Notes: generated by a model not told the origin, from the sequence alone. A stretch of DNA of 64,000 bases from Azospirillum halopraeferens DSM 3675 (GCF_000429625.1 NZ_AUCF01000027.1:37907-101906), one strand, 5' to 3'; shown: positions 26,460 to 35,557, numbered from the stretch's first letter. A program made the numbers and translations.

Positions 26460-27626
26460 ATGCGCAGATCCACGGTGACGCCCCGGGCCAACTGGCGTCC
26501 GGGGCTGGTGCGATACCCGTTCGGCATGGCCGCGGTGGGGGCGGGAGCCCTGTGGCGCGAGGACGTGCGCTACGAGTTCTCCGTCCAGCAGATCGACCTG
26601 ATCGAAAGCGTGGCCGACGAGCTGCACGGCATGATCCGTGAGGCGCTGCGCCGGGTGATGGCGGACCGGGCGTGCGCCGCGCTGGGGTATCGTGCCGATA
26701 CGGTGCGTCTGATCGAGGCGTCGTGGGCCGACTACTGGCGCCAGGGCGGGATCAACGAACGGGCGGGCGGGCTGGTCGGGCGCCTGACGCTGGCCTACGA
26801 CGGGCGCGATTCCCTGAAGCTGCTGGGCTGCAATTACGACACACCGGACGGCCTGTTCGCCGCCGCCATCGTCCAGCGCAACTGGCGCGAGGCCATGGCC
26901 GGCGACGCGGACCAGTTCAACAGTCTTCACGAAGCGCTGGTGGAGCGCTGGGAGGAACTGGCGGCGGGGAGCGGGCGCGAGGCGGTGCATGTCGCCTGCG
27001 CCGCCCACGATCCGATGGGCGCCGGCGAAGCCGCCTATCTGGCAGCCACGGCGGCGGAAGCGGGGATCGCCGCCCGCCGGGTGGAGCTGGAGGCCATCGC
27101 CAGGGACGGGATGCGCTTCGTCGATCCGGAGGGCGAGGCGATCGCCTGGCTGTACAAGCTCTATCCCTGGGAGGCCCTGGCCGACAGCGTGTTCACCACC
27201 GGCATGCGCGCCGGCGGCATGGCCGTGCTGGACCCGATCTGGCGCTGGCCCATGTCCAACCACGGGCTGGTCGCCCTGTTGTGGGGTCTCTATCCCGGCC
27301 ATCCCAACCTGTGCCGGGCGTCGGTGAACGAGGCCGACCTGGCCGGGTGCGACGCGGTGACGGTGCGGTCCTTCTTCGGTCTCGACCATCCGACCGAACG
27401 GCTGACGCGGCACGGCGCGCCGGTGGCCGACTCCGGCCCGGTGGTGGCGAACCCCGGCGGCTGGCTGTGGATGGAGACGCCGCCGGTGTTCGAACAGGAC
27501 GGCGTCCATGCCGTCCTGCACGCCTGGATCGTCGGCGACAAGTGCCTGGGCATGAGCGTGCGCGAGTCCGCCGACCCCCGCGTCGGACCGGAGGCGGCGA
27601 TGGTGCCGCACCTGTTCCGGCCCTGA
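26460..27626 (+). CDS. Glutathionylspermidine synthase-like ATP-grasp protein
   Basis: A 388-residue protein of the glutathionylspermidine synthase (GSP_synth) family, as in YjfC/YgiC; the amidase domain of E. coli Gss is absent. Recognisable segments are RPGLVRYPFGM near the start, ESVADELHGMIREAL, DSLKLLGCNYDTPDGLFA and the strongly conserved ATP-grasp end ARFL-like tract around GMAVLDPIWRWPMSNHGLVA. The usual E. coli-like partners (YgiB or YjfL-type genes) are not next to it. The ATG at 26460 gives MRRSTVTPRANWRPG; the frame is open upstream inside the kinase gene. Substrate (spermidine/glutathione or another peptide bond) is unproven. Confidence 0.8.
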   Translation: MRRSTVTPRANWRPGLVRYPFGMAAVGAGALWREDVRYEFSVQQIDLIESVADELHGMIREALRRVMADRACAALGYRADTVRLIEASWADYWRQGGINERAGGLVGRLTLAYDGRDSLKLLGCNYDTPDGLFAAAIVQRNWREAMAGDADQFNSLHEALVERWEELAAGSGREAVHVACAAHDPMGAGEAAYLAATAAEAGIAARRVELEAIARDGMRFVDPEGEAIAWLYKLYPWEALADSVFTTGMRAGGMAVLDPIWRWPMSNHGLVALLWGLYPGHPNLCRASVNEADLAGCDAVTVRSFFGLDHPTERLTRHGAPVADSGPVVANPGGWLWMETPPVFEQDGVHAVLHAWIVGDKCLGMSVRESADPRVGPEAAMVPHLFRP

Positions 27627-27657
27627 CGCGCACCGCCGAAGTGGCGGTTGCGGTGGT

Positions 27658-29334
27658 TTACGTCTGCTGCACGACCGACAGGAAGCAGGCCACCTCGCTG
27701 CCCAGTTTGGCCGATTCGTCCTTCAGGGCGCGTGCGGCGGCGAGCAGGTCCTCGGCGCTGGTGCCGGTCTCGCGCGCCTGACGGTCGACACCTTCGATGC
27801 TGCCGTTCACCGACCGGGTGCCGGCCGATGCCTGCTGCACGTTGCGGGCGATCTCCGAGGTGGCGGCGCCCTGCTGCTCGACCGCCGCCGCCACCGTCGT
27901 GGTGATCTCGCTGATGCGGCGGATGATGTCGACGATGGCGGTGATGGCGCCCACGGCCCGCTGGGTTTCGCCCTGGATGGAGCCCACCTGGCTCTGGATG
28001 TCCTCGGTCGCCCTGGCGGTCTGGTTCGCCAGGTTCTTCACCTCCTGCGCCACCACGGCGAAGCCCTTGCCCGCCTCGCCGGCCCGCGCCGCCTCGATCG
28101 TGGCGTTCAGCGCCAACAGGTTGGTTTGGCTGGCGATGTCGTTGATGAGGTTGACCACCTCGCCGATGCGGTGGGCGGCGTCGGCGAGGCCCTGGACGGT
28201 GGCGTTGGTGGTCTGCGCCTCGTTGACCGCGCGGTCGGCGACCCGCGTCGCCTCGCCCACATGGCGGCTGATCTCACCGATGGACGCGGCGAGTTCCTCG
28301 GCCGCAGCCGCCACCGTCTCGACGTTCGTCGACGCCTGCTGCGACGCGGCCGACACCGAGACCACGGCGGCCTGCGTCTCCTCGGCGTTGCGCGACAACC
28401 GTTCGGCGTTGCCCTGCATGCGCGAGGCGGATTCCGACACCGAGCGCACCACCACGTCGATGGTCCCGGCGAAGGCGCGGGTGGCGCGGTCCATCTCGTC
28501 GCGGCGGCGGGCCTGTTCGGCCTCGCCCTCGCGCCGCTGCCGATCCGCCGCGTCGGCCTCCTGCAACGACAGCCGGAAGCCCTCGACCGCGCGGGCCATG
28601 ACGCCGATCTCGTCGCTGCGCCCCGTGTCCCCCACGGCGACCGTGTACTCTTTGCGGCCGATGGCGTCCATCGCCCCGGCCAGGCGGTGGACCGAGCGCA
28701 TCTGCGCCTTCACATAAACGAAGGTGACGACGCACAGAACCACGCCGATGAGCAGCGACACCGCACCGATTCGCCAGCCCAGTTTGCCGATGACGGCATA
28801 AAACTCGCCGGACGGCATGCCCACGGCGATGGCGCCGACGGGTTTGCCCGACTCATCGCGCAGCGGCTGGTAGGAGACGAGGTAGTTCACCCCGCGCACG
28901 GGATACTCGCCGAGGAAGCCGGAACCGCGTGTCACCACCCGTTCGAAGATCTCCGCCGGCATCTCGCTGCCGACCGGGCGGCGGCCATCGGTGTCCACCA
29001 GCGTGGTGGAGACACGGACGTTGGCGCGGAACAGCGTGATGGTGACGCCCAGGGTGCGCTTGATCTCGTCCACCGGTTCGAAGGTGCCCTCCAGCAGGCG
29101 ATCGCCGGCGGCCAGCTTGCCGTCGATCAGACGGTAGGGCCGGTTGTCGGGGTTCAGGATCTCCAGTGCGACGCGGATGTTCATCTCTTGCCGGGCGATC
29201 TCCTCCTTCTTCAGTTCGGTGGTCATGAAGAAGAGGGCGGAGGCGACGATGGCGGCACAGCTCACCAGCGTGCCGATGACGTTCAGGGCGACGAGCTTCC
29301 GGGTGAAGTCGAGACGGCTGAAGAGGCTCCCCAT
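27658..29334 (-). CDS. Methyl-accepting chemotaxis protein
   Basis: A 558-residue transmembrane chemoreceptor. Helix one spans about 14-36. The periplasmic domain (37-185) looks like a single Cache sensor with the segment GVNYLVSYQPLRDESGKPVGAI. Helix two spans 189-208, followed by a HAMP domain (209-265) and the signalling domain. The hairpin tip INDIASQTNLLALNATIEAARAG is fully conserved. The ligand cannot be predicted. The ATG at 29334 gives MGSLFSRLDFTRKL. It lies downstream of hybD on the same strand after a 130-bp gap, so it may be read through from the hydrogenase operon or have its own promoter. Confidence 0.93.
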   Translation of the reverse strand: MGSLFSRLDFTRKLVALNVIGTLVSCAAIVASALFFMTTELKKEEIARQEMNIRVALEILNPDNRPYRLIDGKLAAGDRLLEGTFEPVDEIKRTLGVTITLFRANVRVSTTLVDTDGRRPVGSEMPAEIFERVVTRGSGFLGEYPVRGVNYLVSYQPLRDESGKPVGAIAVGMPSGEFYAVIGKLGWRIGAVSLLIGVVLCVVTFVYVKAQMRSVHRLAGAMDAIGRKEYTVAVGDTGRSDEIGVMARAVEGFRLSLQEADAADRQRREGEAEQARRRDEMDRATRAFAGTIDVVVRSVSESASRMQGNAERLSRNAEETQAAVVSVSAASQQASTNVETVAAAAEELAASIGEISRHVGEATRVADRAVNEAQTTNATVQGLADAAHRIGEVVNLINDIASQTNLLALNATIEAARAGEAGKGFAVVAQEVKNLANQTARATEDIQSQVGSIQGETQRAVGAITAIVDIIRRISEITTTVAAAVEQQGAATSEIARNVQQASAGTRSVNGSIEGVDRQARETGTSAEDLLAAARALKDESAKLGSEVACFLSVVQQT

Positions 29335-29464
29335 GGCGTGCTCCGGGCTGGGTTGTCGCGGCACGACCGTCGCCGTGCGCATGGACGGACGGTGCCGGAG
29401 AATCTTACGCCGCAGTGCAGCACGCCGCAATCGTGCGATGAAGATGAAATTCCGATAGATGAAT

Positions 29465-29971
29465 TCAGGTGTATTCGCCGTCGCCATGCGCGCCGGCGTT
29501 GGGGTGCGGTGCGGCGCCCAGCGCGCGCAGTTCGGCGACGACGCGGTCCACCAGGTCCGGCACCCGGGCCGCGACGGCAGGCGACAGGTCCAGGCGGACC
29601 TCCATGCGCTCCGGCACGCAGCCGAACAGCACCAGGGTCTTCGGCTCCTCCCCGTGCAGGCGCAGGGTGGCCAGCAGGTCGGACAGACCGAGCTGGTGCG
29701 GCGACAGCTTGCCCTTGAAGAAGGCCGGCACCGCGTCGCCGGTCAGGCGCACCACCGTGGCCGGCGGCGCGCCCGTCTTCACGGCGTCGACGACGATCAG
29801 CGTGTCGTGGCTGGCGATGATGTCCAGCATGTCCATGCCGCAGGTGCCGCCGTCCACCACGCTGACGCCGTCGGGAACGGTCCAGCGTTCCTGGAGCGCT
29901 TCGATGACGCGCACGCCCACACCTTCATCGGACAGGAGGATGTTGCCGAGACCGAGGACGAGAATGGGCAT
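29465..29971 (-). CDS. hybD: Hydrogenase maturation protease
   Basis: Endopeptidase that removes the C-terminal extension of the [NiFe]-hydrogenase large subunit after nickel insertion. The 168-residue protein shows the nickel-binding residues of HybD: E16 in SDEGVGVRV, D62 in VVDAVKTG and H92 in SPHQLGLSDLL. It is the last gene of the hybOABCD operon, directly after the large-subunit gene it serves (96 bp away). Confidence 0.93.
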   Translation of the reverse strand: MPILVLGLGNILLSDEGVGVRVIEALQERWTVPDGVSVVDGGTCGMDMLDIIASHDTLIVVDAVKTGAPPATVVRLTGDAVPAFFKGKLSPHQLGLSDLLATLRLHGEEPKTLVLFGCVPERMEVRLDLSPAVAARVPDLVDRVVAELRALGAAPHPNAGAHGDGEYT

Positions 29972-30067
29972 GAGACCGGCTCCGCGGGCGGGAAGGGGAC
30001 GAGGGTCGATACCCCGCCCCGCCCGGCGGGGCCGTGAAGTGGATCAATCCAACCGCACGCGGCGCCG

Positions 30068-31774
30068 TCAGGCCACCTTCACCTGATAGGTGCTGCGGCT
30101 CTCCGTATCGGTCAGGTGCACGGCGCAGGCCAGGCACGGGTCGAAGGAGTGGACGGTGCGGATCACCTCCAGCGGCTTTTCCGGATCGGCGACGGGGTTG
30201 TCGAGCAGCGCCGCCTCGTAGGGGCTGGGCTGATCGTTCTCGTCGCGCGGCCCGGCGTTCCAGGTGGTGGGGACGACGGCCTGATAGTTGCGGATCTTGC
30301 CGTTCTCGATGACCACCCAGTGGGAGAGGATGCCGCGCGGCGCCTCGTGGAAGCCGAAGCCGCGGATCTCGCCCTTCGGGAAGACCGGCTTGTTGAAGGT
30401 GGTGAAGTCGCCCTTGCCCAGGTTCTCCATCAGGAGCGTCCACTGGCGGCTCAGCTCCTCGTACAGCACGGCGGCGCGCACGGCGCGGGCGGCGTGGCGG
30501 CCGATGGTGGAGTGCAGGATGTCCGGTCCCACCGGCGCGCCGAGATGGCCCGACATCAGCGACAGGGCGGCGTTGGTCCAGCGCACCGTCGGCTCATGGC
30601 CGGCGGCGTACATGCACAGCACGTTGGCCAGCGGTCCCACCTGGGCGCGCTTGTCGTAGAAGGTCGGCGACTTGATCCAGGAATACTTGCCGTCGTCCTG
30701 CCAGTCGGTGTAGCGCGGCACCGTCTCCCCTTCGTAGGGGTGCAGGGCGCCCTTGCCGCCCTGGTACCAGGCATGCTTGACGCTCTCCTTCACCCCCTTC
30801 TCGAAATAGGGGTCGCCGAAGCCGCTGATGGCGTGGAAGCCGGCGGTGAGGTCGCCGCCTTCGATGAAGCCGCCGGGCAGCGCCATCTGCGTGCCCGTGG
30901 TGTCCAGCGGCATGTCCGGACAGGCGAGATAGTTGACGATGCCGCGCCCCACCTGCGTCCAGTCCGCGTACATGGCGCCGATGGCGCACACGTCGGGGAT
31001 GTACACCTTGCGCACGAAGTCGCCCACCTCGTCGATCAACTGCTTGATGTAGTACAGCTTCTCCAGCGTCAGGGTGGACTGGCTGTCGAAGTTGATGGGG
31101 TTGGCGACACCGCCCACCGCCATGTTCTGGATGTGCGGCGTCTTGGAGCCGAGGATGGCCACCACCTTGTTGATGCGCCGCTGGAACTCGATGGCCTGGA
31201 GATAGTGGGTGGCGGCCAGCAGGTTCACCTCCGGCGTCAGCGTCATCGCCGGGTGGCCCCAGTAGCCCGACCCGAAGATGCCGAGCTGACCGGAGCCGAC
31301 GAAGGCGGCCAGCCGCTTCTGCGCCTCGGCGAAGTCGGAGACGCCGTTCATGCTCCAGTCCGACAGGGACTGGGCGAGCTTGGCGGTGGCCGCCGGGTCG
31401 GCCTTGAGCGCCGAGACGATGTCCACGAAGTCGATCGCCGACAGGTGGTAGAAGTGCACGATGTGGTCGTGCACCGCGTGGGCGCCCTGGATCAGGTTGC
31501 GGATGTACTGGGCATTCAGCGGCACCTCCAGCTTCAGCGCGTTCTCCACCGCGCGCACCGAGGTGATGGCGTGCACCGTCGTGCAGACGCCGCAGATGCG
31601 CTGGGCGAACACCCAGGCGTCGCGCGGGTCCTTGCCCTGCAGGATCAGTTCGATCCCGCGCCACATCTGGCCCGACGCCCAGGCCTTGGTCACCTTGCCG
31701 CCGTCGACTTCGCAGTCCACCCGCAGATGGCCCTCGATGCGGGTGACGGGATCTACGACAATTCGCTGAGCCAC
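30068..31774 (-). CDS. hybC: [NiFe]-hydrogenase large subunit
   Basis: Catalytic subunit of a periplasm-facing uptake hydrogenase. The 568-residue product has the L1 motif RICGVCTTVHAI (C61, C64) and the L2 motif DPCLACAVH (C547, C550) that together bind the Ni-Fe(CN)2CO site. Fifteen residues after H553 (LTDTESRSTYQVKVA) form the extension removed by HybD. Sequence blocks such as NLIQGAHAVHDHIVHFYHLSA are typical of group 1 enzymes. Translation starts at 31774 (ATG), 18 bp after the hybB stop. The protein has no signal peptide and would be exported with HybO through Tat. Confidence 0.96.
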   Translation of the reverse strand: MAQRIVVDPVTRIEGHLRVDCEVDGGKVTKAWASGQMWRGIELILQGKDPRDAWVFAQRICGVCTTVHAITSVRAVENALKLEVPLNAQYIRNLIQGAHAVHDHIVHFYHLSAIDFVDIVSALKADPAATAKLAQSLSDWSMNGVSDFAEAQKRLAAFVGSGQLGIFGSGYWGHPAMTLTPEVNLLAATHYLQAIEFQRRINKVVAILGSKTPHIQNMAVGGVANPINFDSQSTLTLEKLYYIKQLIDEVGDFVRKVYIPDVCAIGAMYADWTQVGRGIVNYLACPDMPLDTTGTQMALPGGFIEGGDLTAGFHAISGFGDPYFEKGVKESVKHAWYQGGKGALHPYEGETVPRYTDWQDDGKYSWIKSPTFYDKRAQVGPLANVLCMYAAGHEPTVRWTNAALSLMSGHLGAPVGPDILHSTIGRHAARAVRAAVLYEELSRQWTLLMENLGKGDFTTFNKPVFPKGEIRGFGFHEAPRGILSHWVVIENGKIRNYQAVVPTTWNAGPRDENDQPSPYEAALLDNPVADPEKPLEVIRTVHSFDPCLACAVHLTDTESRSTYQVKVA

Positions 31775-31792
31775 GGTTCGTGTCCTCCAGAA

Positions 31793-32995
31793 TCAGCCGC
31801 GCTGAGCGTCGACGGCGTGCATGACGGGAAGCGTCTTCACGAACAGGAGGTACAGGGCGACCTCCAGCGCGAAGATGCCGACGGTGACGAGGATTTCGCT
31901 GAGCGACGGGAAGTAGCTCCACGGGCCGACGGCCGGGGTGAACCCGATGAGGTAGACGTTCAGCCGGTAGACGATGCCGCCCGCCAGCAGCATCGAGGAC
32001 GACACGAAGAGGGCGCGGGCGCGCCGGCGGTTGGCCGGCGGCACCAGCAGCAGCAGGCCGCCCGCCAGCAGCGCCGTCTCAACCCAGAACATGGCGCCGC
32101 CATGGGCGGTGAAGACCGCGTCGAGCTGGCCGCGCATGGCCAGATCGACGACGCGCAGGACGAGGAAGACCGCGCCGGTGGCCAGCATCAGCCCCGACAG
32201 CCTGGCCAGCAGCGGCGTTTCCATCGGCCGGCGGAAGCCCAGCGAGGACAGCACCGCCTCCCACACCACGATGGCGAAGCCCATCAGCACGGCGGTCATC
32301 AGGAAGAAGACCGGCAGCAACTGGGTCTGCCACAGCGGCGACAGCTTGTGCCCGACGATCACCATCATGGTGCCCAGCGACGACTGGTGCATGGTCGGCA
32401 GCAGCACGCCCAATGCGATGAAGATGAACAGCACCCGCGACAGGGTGCGGCGCAGCCCGGAGAAGCCGAAGCGTTCCAGCACCGCCGGCGTGAACTCGAT
32501 GGTCAGCACGGTGACGTACGCCGCCACGCACAGCCCCACCTCCAGCATGACGGAGTTGGGCTGGGCGTACCAGGGCAGCACCATGTGGTAGAAGTTCCAG
32601 TAGCGGCCGAGGTCGACCAGCACGGCGACGCCGGCCAGGCCGTAGCCGAACAGGCTGGCCAGGATCGCCGGGCGCACCAGCGGGTGGTATTCGCCCTTGT
32701 TCAGGATGTAGACCAGCAGCGCCATCACATAGCCGGCGCAGCCGAAGGCGGTGCCGATGACGATGTCGACCGCCACCCAGATGCCCCAGGGGTAGCCGTC
32801 GGACAGGTTGGACACGGCGCCCAGCCCGTGGGCGTAGCGCTCCACCAGGATGAACCCGGCGATCACCACGAACAGCAGCGCCACCAGGAAGGGCAGGGTG
32901 AAGATCGGGCCGCCCAGGGGGCGGTGCTCGTGCGCGGCGGCATGCCCCGTGTGCGGGGTGGCGGCGGGCGCGGAAGCGGAGACGTACGTGGCCAT
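31793..32995 (-). CDS. hybB: Hydrogenase-associated integral membrane subunit HybB (NrfD/PsrC family)
   Basis: A 400-residue protein with about ten membrane helices. It carries electrons or quinone contacts for the hydrogenase in place of a cytochrome b subunit. Typical segments are GYPWGIWVAVDIVIGTAFGCAGY, ILASLFGYGLAGVAVLVDLGRYWNFYHM and MHQSSLGTMMVIVGHKLSPLW, characteristic of HybB. The N-terminal 30 residues are His/Ala-rich and cytoplasmic. The ATG at 32995 lies 11 bp after hybA, so the genes are tightly coupled. Confidence 0.93.
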   Translation of the reverse strand: MATYVSASAPAATPHTGHAAAHEHRPLGGPIFTLPFLVALLFVVIAGFILVERYAHGLGAVSNLSDGYPWGIWVAVDIVIGTAFGCAGYVMALLVYILNKGEYHPLVRPAILASLFGYGLAGVAVLVDLGRYWNFYHMVLPWYAQPNSVMLEVGLCVAAYVTVLTIEFTPAVLERFGFSGLRRTLSRVLFIFIALGVLLPTMHQSSLGTMMVIVGHKLSPLWQTQLLPVFFLMTAVLMGFAIVVWEAVLSSLGFRRPMETPLLARLSGLMLATGAVFLVLRVVDLAMRGQLDAVFTAHGGAMFWVETALLAGGLLLLVPPANRRRARALFVSSSMLLAGGIVYRLNVYLIGFTPAVGPWSYFPSLSEILVTVGIFALEVALYLLFVKTLPVMHAVDAQRG

Positions 32996-33006
32996 GGTCG
33001 CGCCCC

Positions 33007-34032
33007 TCAATCGTCGTCGTGGTCGCGTGCGGTGCGGTGGGCCAGATAGGCCAGCCCGGCGAACAGCGCGGCCGGACCGACCATGCCGGCGTACAGCGTG
33101 TGCTGGATGCCTTCCGACAGGGTGGGGTAGCCGTTGTCCGGCACGTTCGTCGGCAGGTTCAGCTTGTCGAACGGCACCGCCGACACCGCCAGGCACTGGG
33201 TGCCGCCCAGCTCCCGCTCGCCGTAGATGTGCGGCAGATAGGCGGCGTGCACCGTCGCCTCATGACCGTCGCGCGGGCCGCCCACCGTGCCCGCGATGTC
33301 GCCGCGCGGGAAGTGGGTGCGCTCGCCCGGCGTCAGCGCCGTGCGCCGCTTCGCCTCGGCCAGCAGGTCGGGCGTCGGGCCGAACAGGGTGGCCCCGGTG
33401 GGGCAGACGTCGGCGCAGGCCGGCAGCGTGTTCTCGGCCAGCCGGTGCTTGCAGAGCTGGCACTTTTTGATCTCGCCGAAGGCGTCGTTGTAGTCGTAGC
33501 GGGGCACGCCGAAGGGGCAGGAGAGCACGCAGTAGCGGCAGCCGATGCAGGCGTCGGGGTCGTGGCTGACGATGCCCGACACCGGGTCCTTGGTCATCGC
33601 CGACACCGGGCACACCGAGACGCAGGACGGATCGGTGCAGTGCAGGCACTGGCGCTTGACGAAGGCGAAGCCGTCGGTCTCGCGGTCCTTCGCGGCCATG
33701 GTGCCGTGGGTGTAGACCTTGATGACGTTCAGCGTCCGGGCGGACAGGTCCACCGGGGTGTCCCACTGGCCGGCGTCGTTCCAGGCGGTCTGGTCCGGGC
33801 TGACGTCGGGGGGCATGCCGTTGGCGTCCTTGCACGCGGTGACACAGGCCTTGCAGCCGATGCACAGGGTGCTGTCGTAGAGCAGGCCGACGGCCTGCGG
33901 GGCCGCGGGCTTGGGCGGGCGTTGCAGGGCGGTGGCCGCCGGTGCGCCGGCCACCGCGGTGCAGGCGGCCGCGGCGGCGCCGGCGCCGCCTCTGACCGCC
34001 GTGCGCAGGAACGCGCGTCGCGATACGGACAT
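33007..34032 (-). CDS. hybA: Hydrogenase iron-sulfur subunit HybA, Tat-exported
   Basis: Polyferredoxin that carries electrons from HybO to the membrane subunit. The 341-residue product starts with a twin-arginine signal (SRRAFLRTAV, residues 4-13). Four [4Fe-4S] cysteine clusters follow: CIGCKACVTACKD, CLHCTDPSCVSVCP, CIGCRYCVLSCPFGVP and CQLCKHRL with the late CADVCPTGA. A C-terminal hydrophobic helix (AGMVGPAALFAGLAYLA) anchors it. The ATG at 34032 sits 10 bp after the hybO stop. Confidence 0.94.
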   Translation of the reverse strand: MSVSRRAFLRTAVRGGAGAAAAACTAVAGAPAATALQRPPKPAAPQAVGLLYDSTLCIGCKACVTACKDANGMPPDVSPDQTAWNDAGQWDTPVDLSARTLNVIKVYTHGTMAAKDRETDGFAFVKRQCLHCTDPSCVSVCPVSAMTKDPVSGIVSHDPDACIGCRYCVLSCPFGVPRYDYNDAFGEIKKCQLCKHRLAENTLPACADVCPTGATLFGPTPDLLAEAKRRTALTPGERTHFPRGDIAGTVGGPRDGHEATVHAAYLPHIYGERELGGTQCLAVSAVPFDKLNLPTNVPDNGYPTLSEGIQHTLYAGMVGPAALFAGLAYLAHRTARDHDDD

Positions 34033-34042
34033 GGCGGCCTCC

Positions 34043-35221
34043 TCAGGCGCCGGGGCCGGCGGACGTGCCGGACTCGTCGTGCTTCCCCAGACGACTGGCG
34101 ATGACGGTGCCGGCGCCGACGGCGGCGCCGACGATGCCGGCCACCGCCGCCACCGCGCCCGGGCTGGCGCCCGCACCCTTCTCCGCGGCCACGCCGGGGT
34201 AGCTGTCGGGCGGCGCCACCGACTTCAGCGTCGCCAGCTCATGGATGGACTTGGTGAAGCCCACCCCCTCCTCGGTGCAGCCGAAGCAGGGGTGGCCGGT
34301 GCCCACCGGCCAGGTGCCCTGACCCACGTCGTTGAAGCCGATGGCGGGACAGTTGGCGTACGTCTCCGGCCCCTTGCAGCCCAGCTTGAACAGGCAGTAG
34401 CCCTGGCGGTGGCCGTAGTCGCCGAACTCCATCGCGAAGCGGCCGGCGTCGAAATGGGGCCGGCGCTCGCAGTTCTCGTGGATCAGGCGGCCGTAGGCGA
34501 ACTTCGGCCGCCCCTTGTCGTCCAGCGCCGGCAGGGTGCCGAAGGCGATGAAGTGCAGCACCGTCGACAGGAAGTTGTAGGGGTTGGGAGGACAGCCGGG
34601 GATGGTGATGATCGGCTTGTCGGTGATGACGTCGCCCAGCCCGACCGCCCCGGTGGGGTTGACTCCGGTCGACGGCCAGCCGCCCCACGACGCGCAGGAG
34701 CCCATGGTGAGGATGGCGGCGGCCCCGGCCGCGCACTCCTCCACCTGTTCCCGGTAGGTCTTGCCGGCCACCTTGCAGTAGACGCCGCCGTCCTTGATCG
34801 GGACGGAGCCGTCGGTGACCATGATGTACTTGCCCCAGTTGTCCTTCATCGCCTGCTGCTTCCACGCCTCGGCCTGGTGGCCGCTGCCGGCGTTCAGCGT
34901 CTCGCAGTATTCCAGCGAGATCTGGCTGAGGATCAGGGTTTCCAGGCTGGGATGGCTGGTGCGCAGCAGCGTCTCGACGCAGCCGGTGCACGCCTGGCCG
35001 GACAGCCAGATGACCGCCGGCCGGTTGGCGGCGGCGGCGGCGGCGTTGGCGATGGTGACGCCCAGCGCCGGCGACAGGCCCAGCGCGGCGGCGACACCGG
35101 TGCAGTATTGCAGGAAATCGCGGCGCTTCATGCCGCCGAGCGCCCCGTCGTAACCGTCGAGGTCGCCGATGTGCTGATCGACGCACCCCTGCGCGTCGAG
35201 TGCCGCAAGACCGTCGGGCAT
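34043..35221 (-). CDS. hybO: [NiFe]-hydrogenase small subunit (HybO type), Tat-exported
   Basis: The 392-residue small subunit holds three iron-sulfur clusters. The Tat motif is KRRDFLQYCTG (R33, R34). The proximal-cluster motif reads ACTGC (C78, C81): the CTGC form of standard group 1 enzymes, without the extra cysteines of oxygen-tolerant hydrogenases. Other blocks (GCPPNPYNFLSTVLHF, CERRPHFDAGRF, GCKGPETYANCPA, HPCFGCTEEGVGF) match HybO. A C-terminal helix (about 361-382) is the membrane anchor. The start at 35221 has GGGGGGAAAC before it but leaves 32 residues before the twin arginines, longer than usual; the ATG at 35131 would give MKRRDFL but lacks a good ribosome-binding site. Confidence 0.94.
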   Translation of the reverse strand: MPDGLAALDAQGCVDQHIGDLDGYDGALGGMKRRDFLQYCTGVAAALGLSPALGVTIANAAAAAANRPAVIWLSGQACTGCVETLLRTSHPSLETLILSQISLEYCETLNAGSGHQAEAWKQQAMKDNWGKYIMVTDGSVPIKDGGVYCKVAGKTYREQVEECAAGAAAILTMGSCASWGGWPSTGVNPTGAVGLGDVITDKPIITIPGCPPNPYNFLSTVLHFIAFGTLPALDDKGRPKFAYGRLIHENCERRPHFDAGRFAMEFGDYGHRQGYCLFKLGCKGPETYANCPAIGFNDVGQGTWPVGTGHPCFGCTEEGVGFTKSIHELATLKSVAPPDSYPGVAAEKGAGASPGAVAAVAGIVGAAVGAGTVIASRLGKHDESGTSAGPGA

Positions 35222-35319
35222 GTTTCCCCCCAAAACCCTGGCGATGACTGCGTTTCCCCCTTGTCGGGGCCCCCGGCCTGAACGCGCCCGGCCACCGGCG
35301 CGGCGGCGCCGACGGCACA

Positions 35320-35344
35320 ATATCCATAAAAATAATATGGATAT
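35320..35344. repeat. AT-rich 9-bp inverted repeat upstream of hybO
   Basis: ATATCCATA (35320-35328) and TATGGATAT (35336-35344) are perfect complements with 7 A/T bases between. The element is 100 bp upstream of hybO and about 53 bp from the FNR-like box. It could be a regulator site or the DNA-melting region of the promoter. Confidence 0.55.
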
Positions 35345-35396
35345 AAAGACACAATTCGTCCGGGGTCATACCAGCAGCACCGGCGGCTTCGGGGCA

Positions 35397-35410
35397 TTGA
35401 TCTGCATCAA
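35397..35410. promoter_or_regulatory. FNR/FixK/Anr-type binding site
   Basis: TTGAT-CTGC-ATCAA at 35397-35410 is a perfect match to the FNR-family consensus TTGAT-N4-ATCAA. It lies between hybO and the divergent histidine kinase, so it may give oxygen-responsive (micro-oxic) control of the hydrogenase operon, the kinase or both. Family knowledge supports this for uptake hydrogenases; direct evidence is lacking. Confidence 0.7.
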
Positions 35411-35557
35411 TTCGCCACCTCCGGATGCGCAGTCCGGGCTGTCAACTTTAACGTGTCGTACGTCTGACTATTGCGCGGGCCCGCGGGTGGCGGCATACTC
35501 CGCGCGCCGGAACGACGGTGGCGCGACGCACCGGTCCGGGTGGGGACGGTGGCTGGG

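Larger units (their letters stand above)
35222..35557. promoter_or_regulatory. Divergent control region between hybO and the PAS histidine kinase
   Basis: This 336-bp region has no gene. It contains a perfect FNR/FixK box and an AT-rich palindrome (listed separately), standing out in a very GC-rich context. No sigma54-type -24/-12 element was recognised. Transcripts for the hydrogenase (leftward) and the kinase (rightward) must both begin here. Confidence 0.6.
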
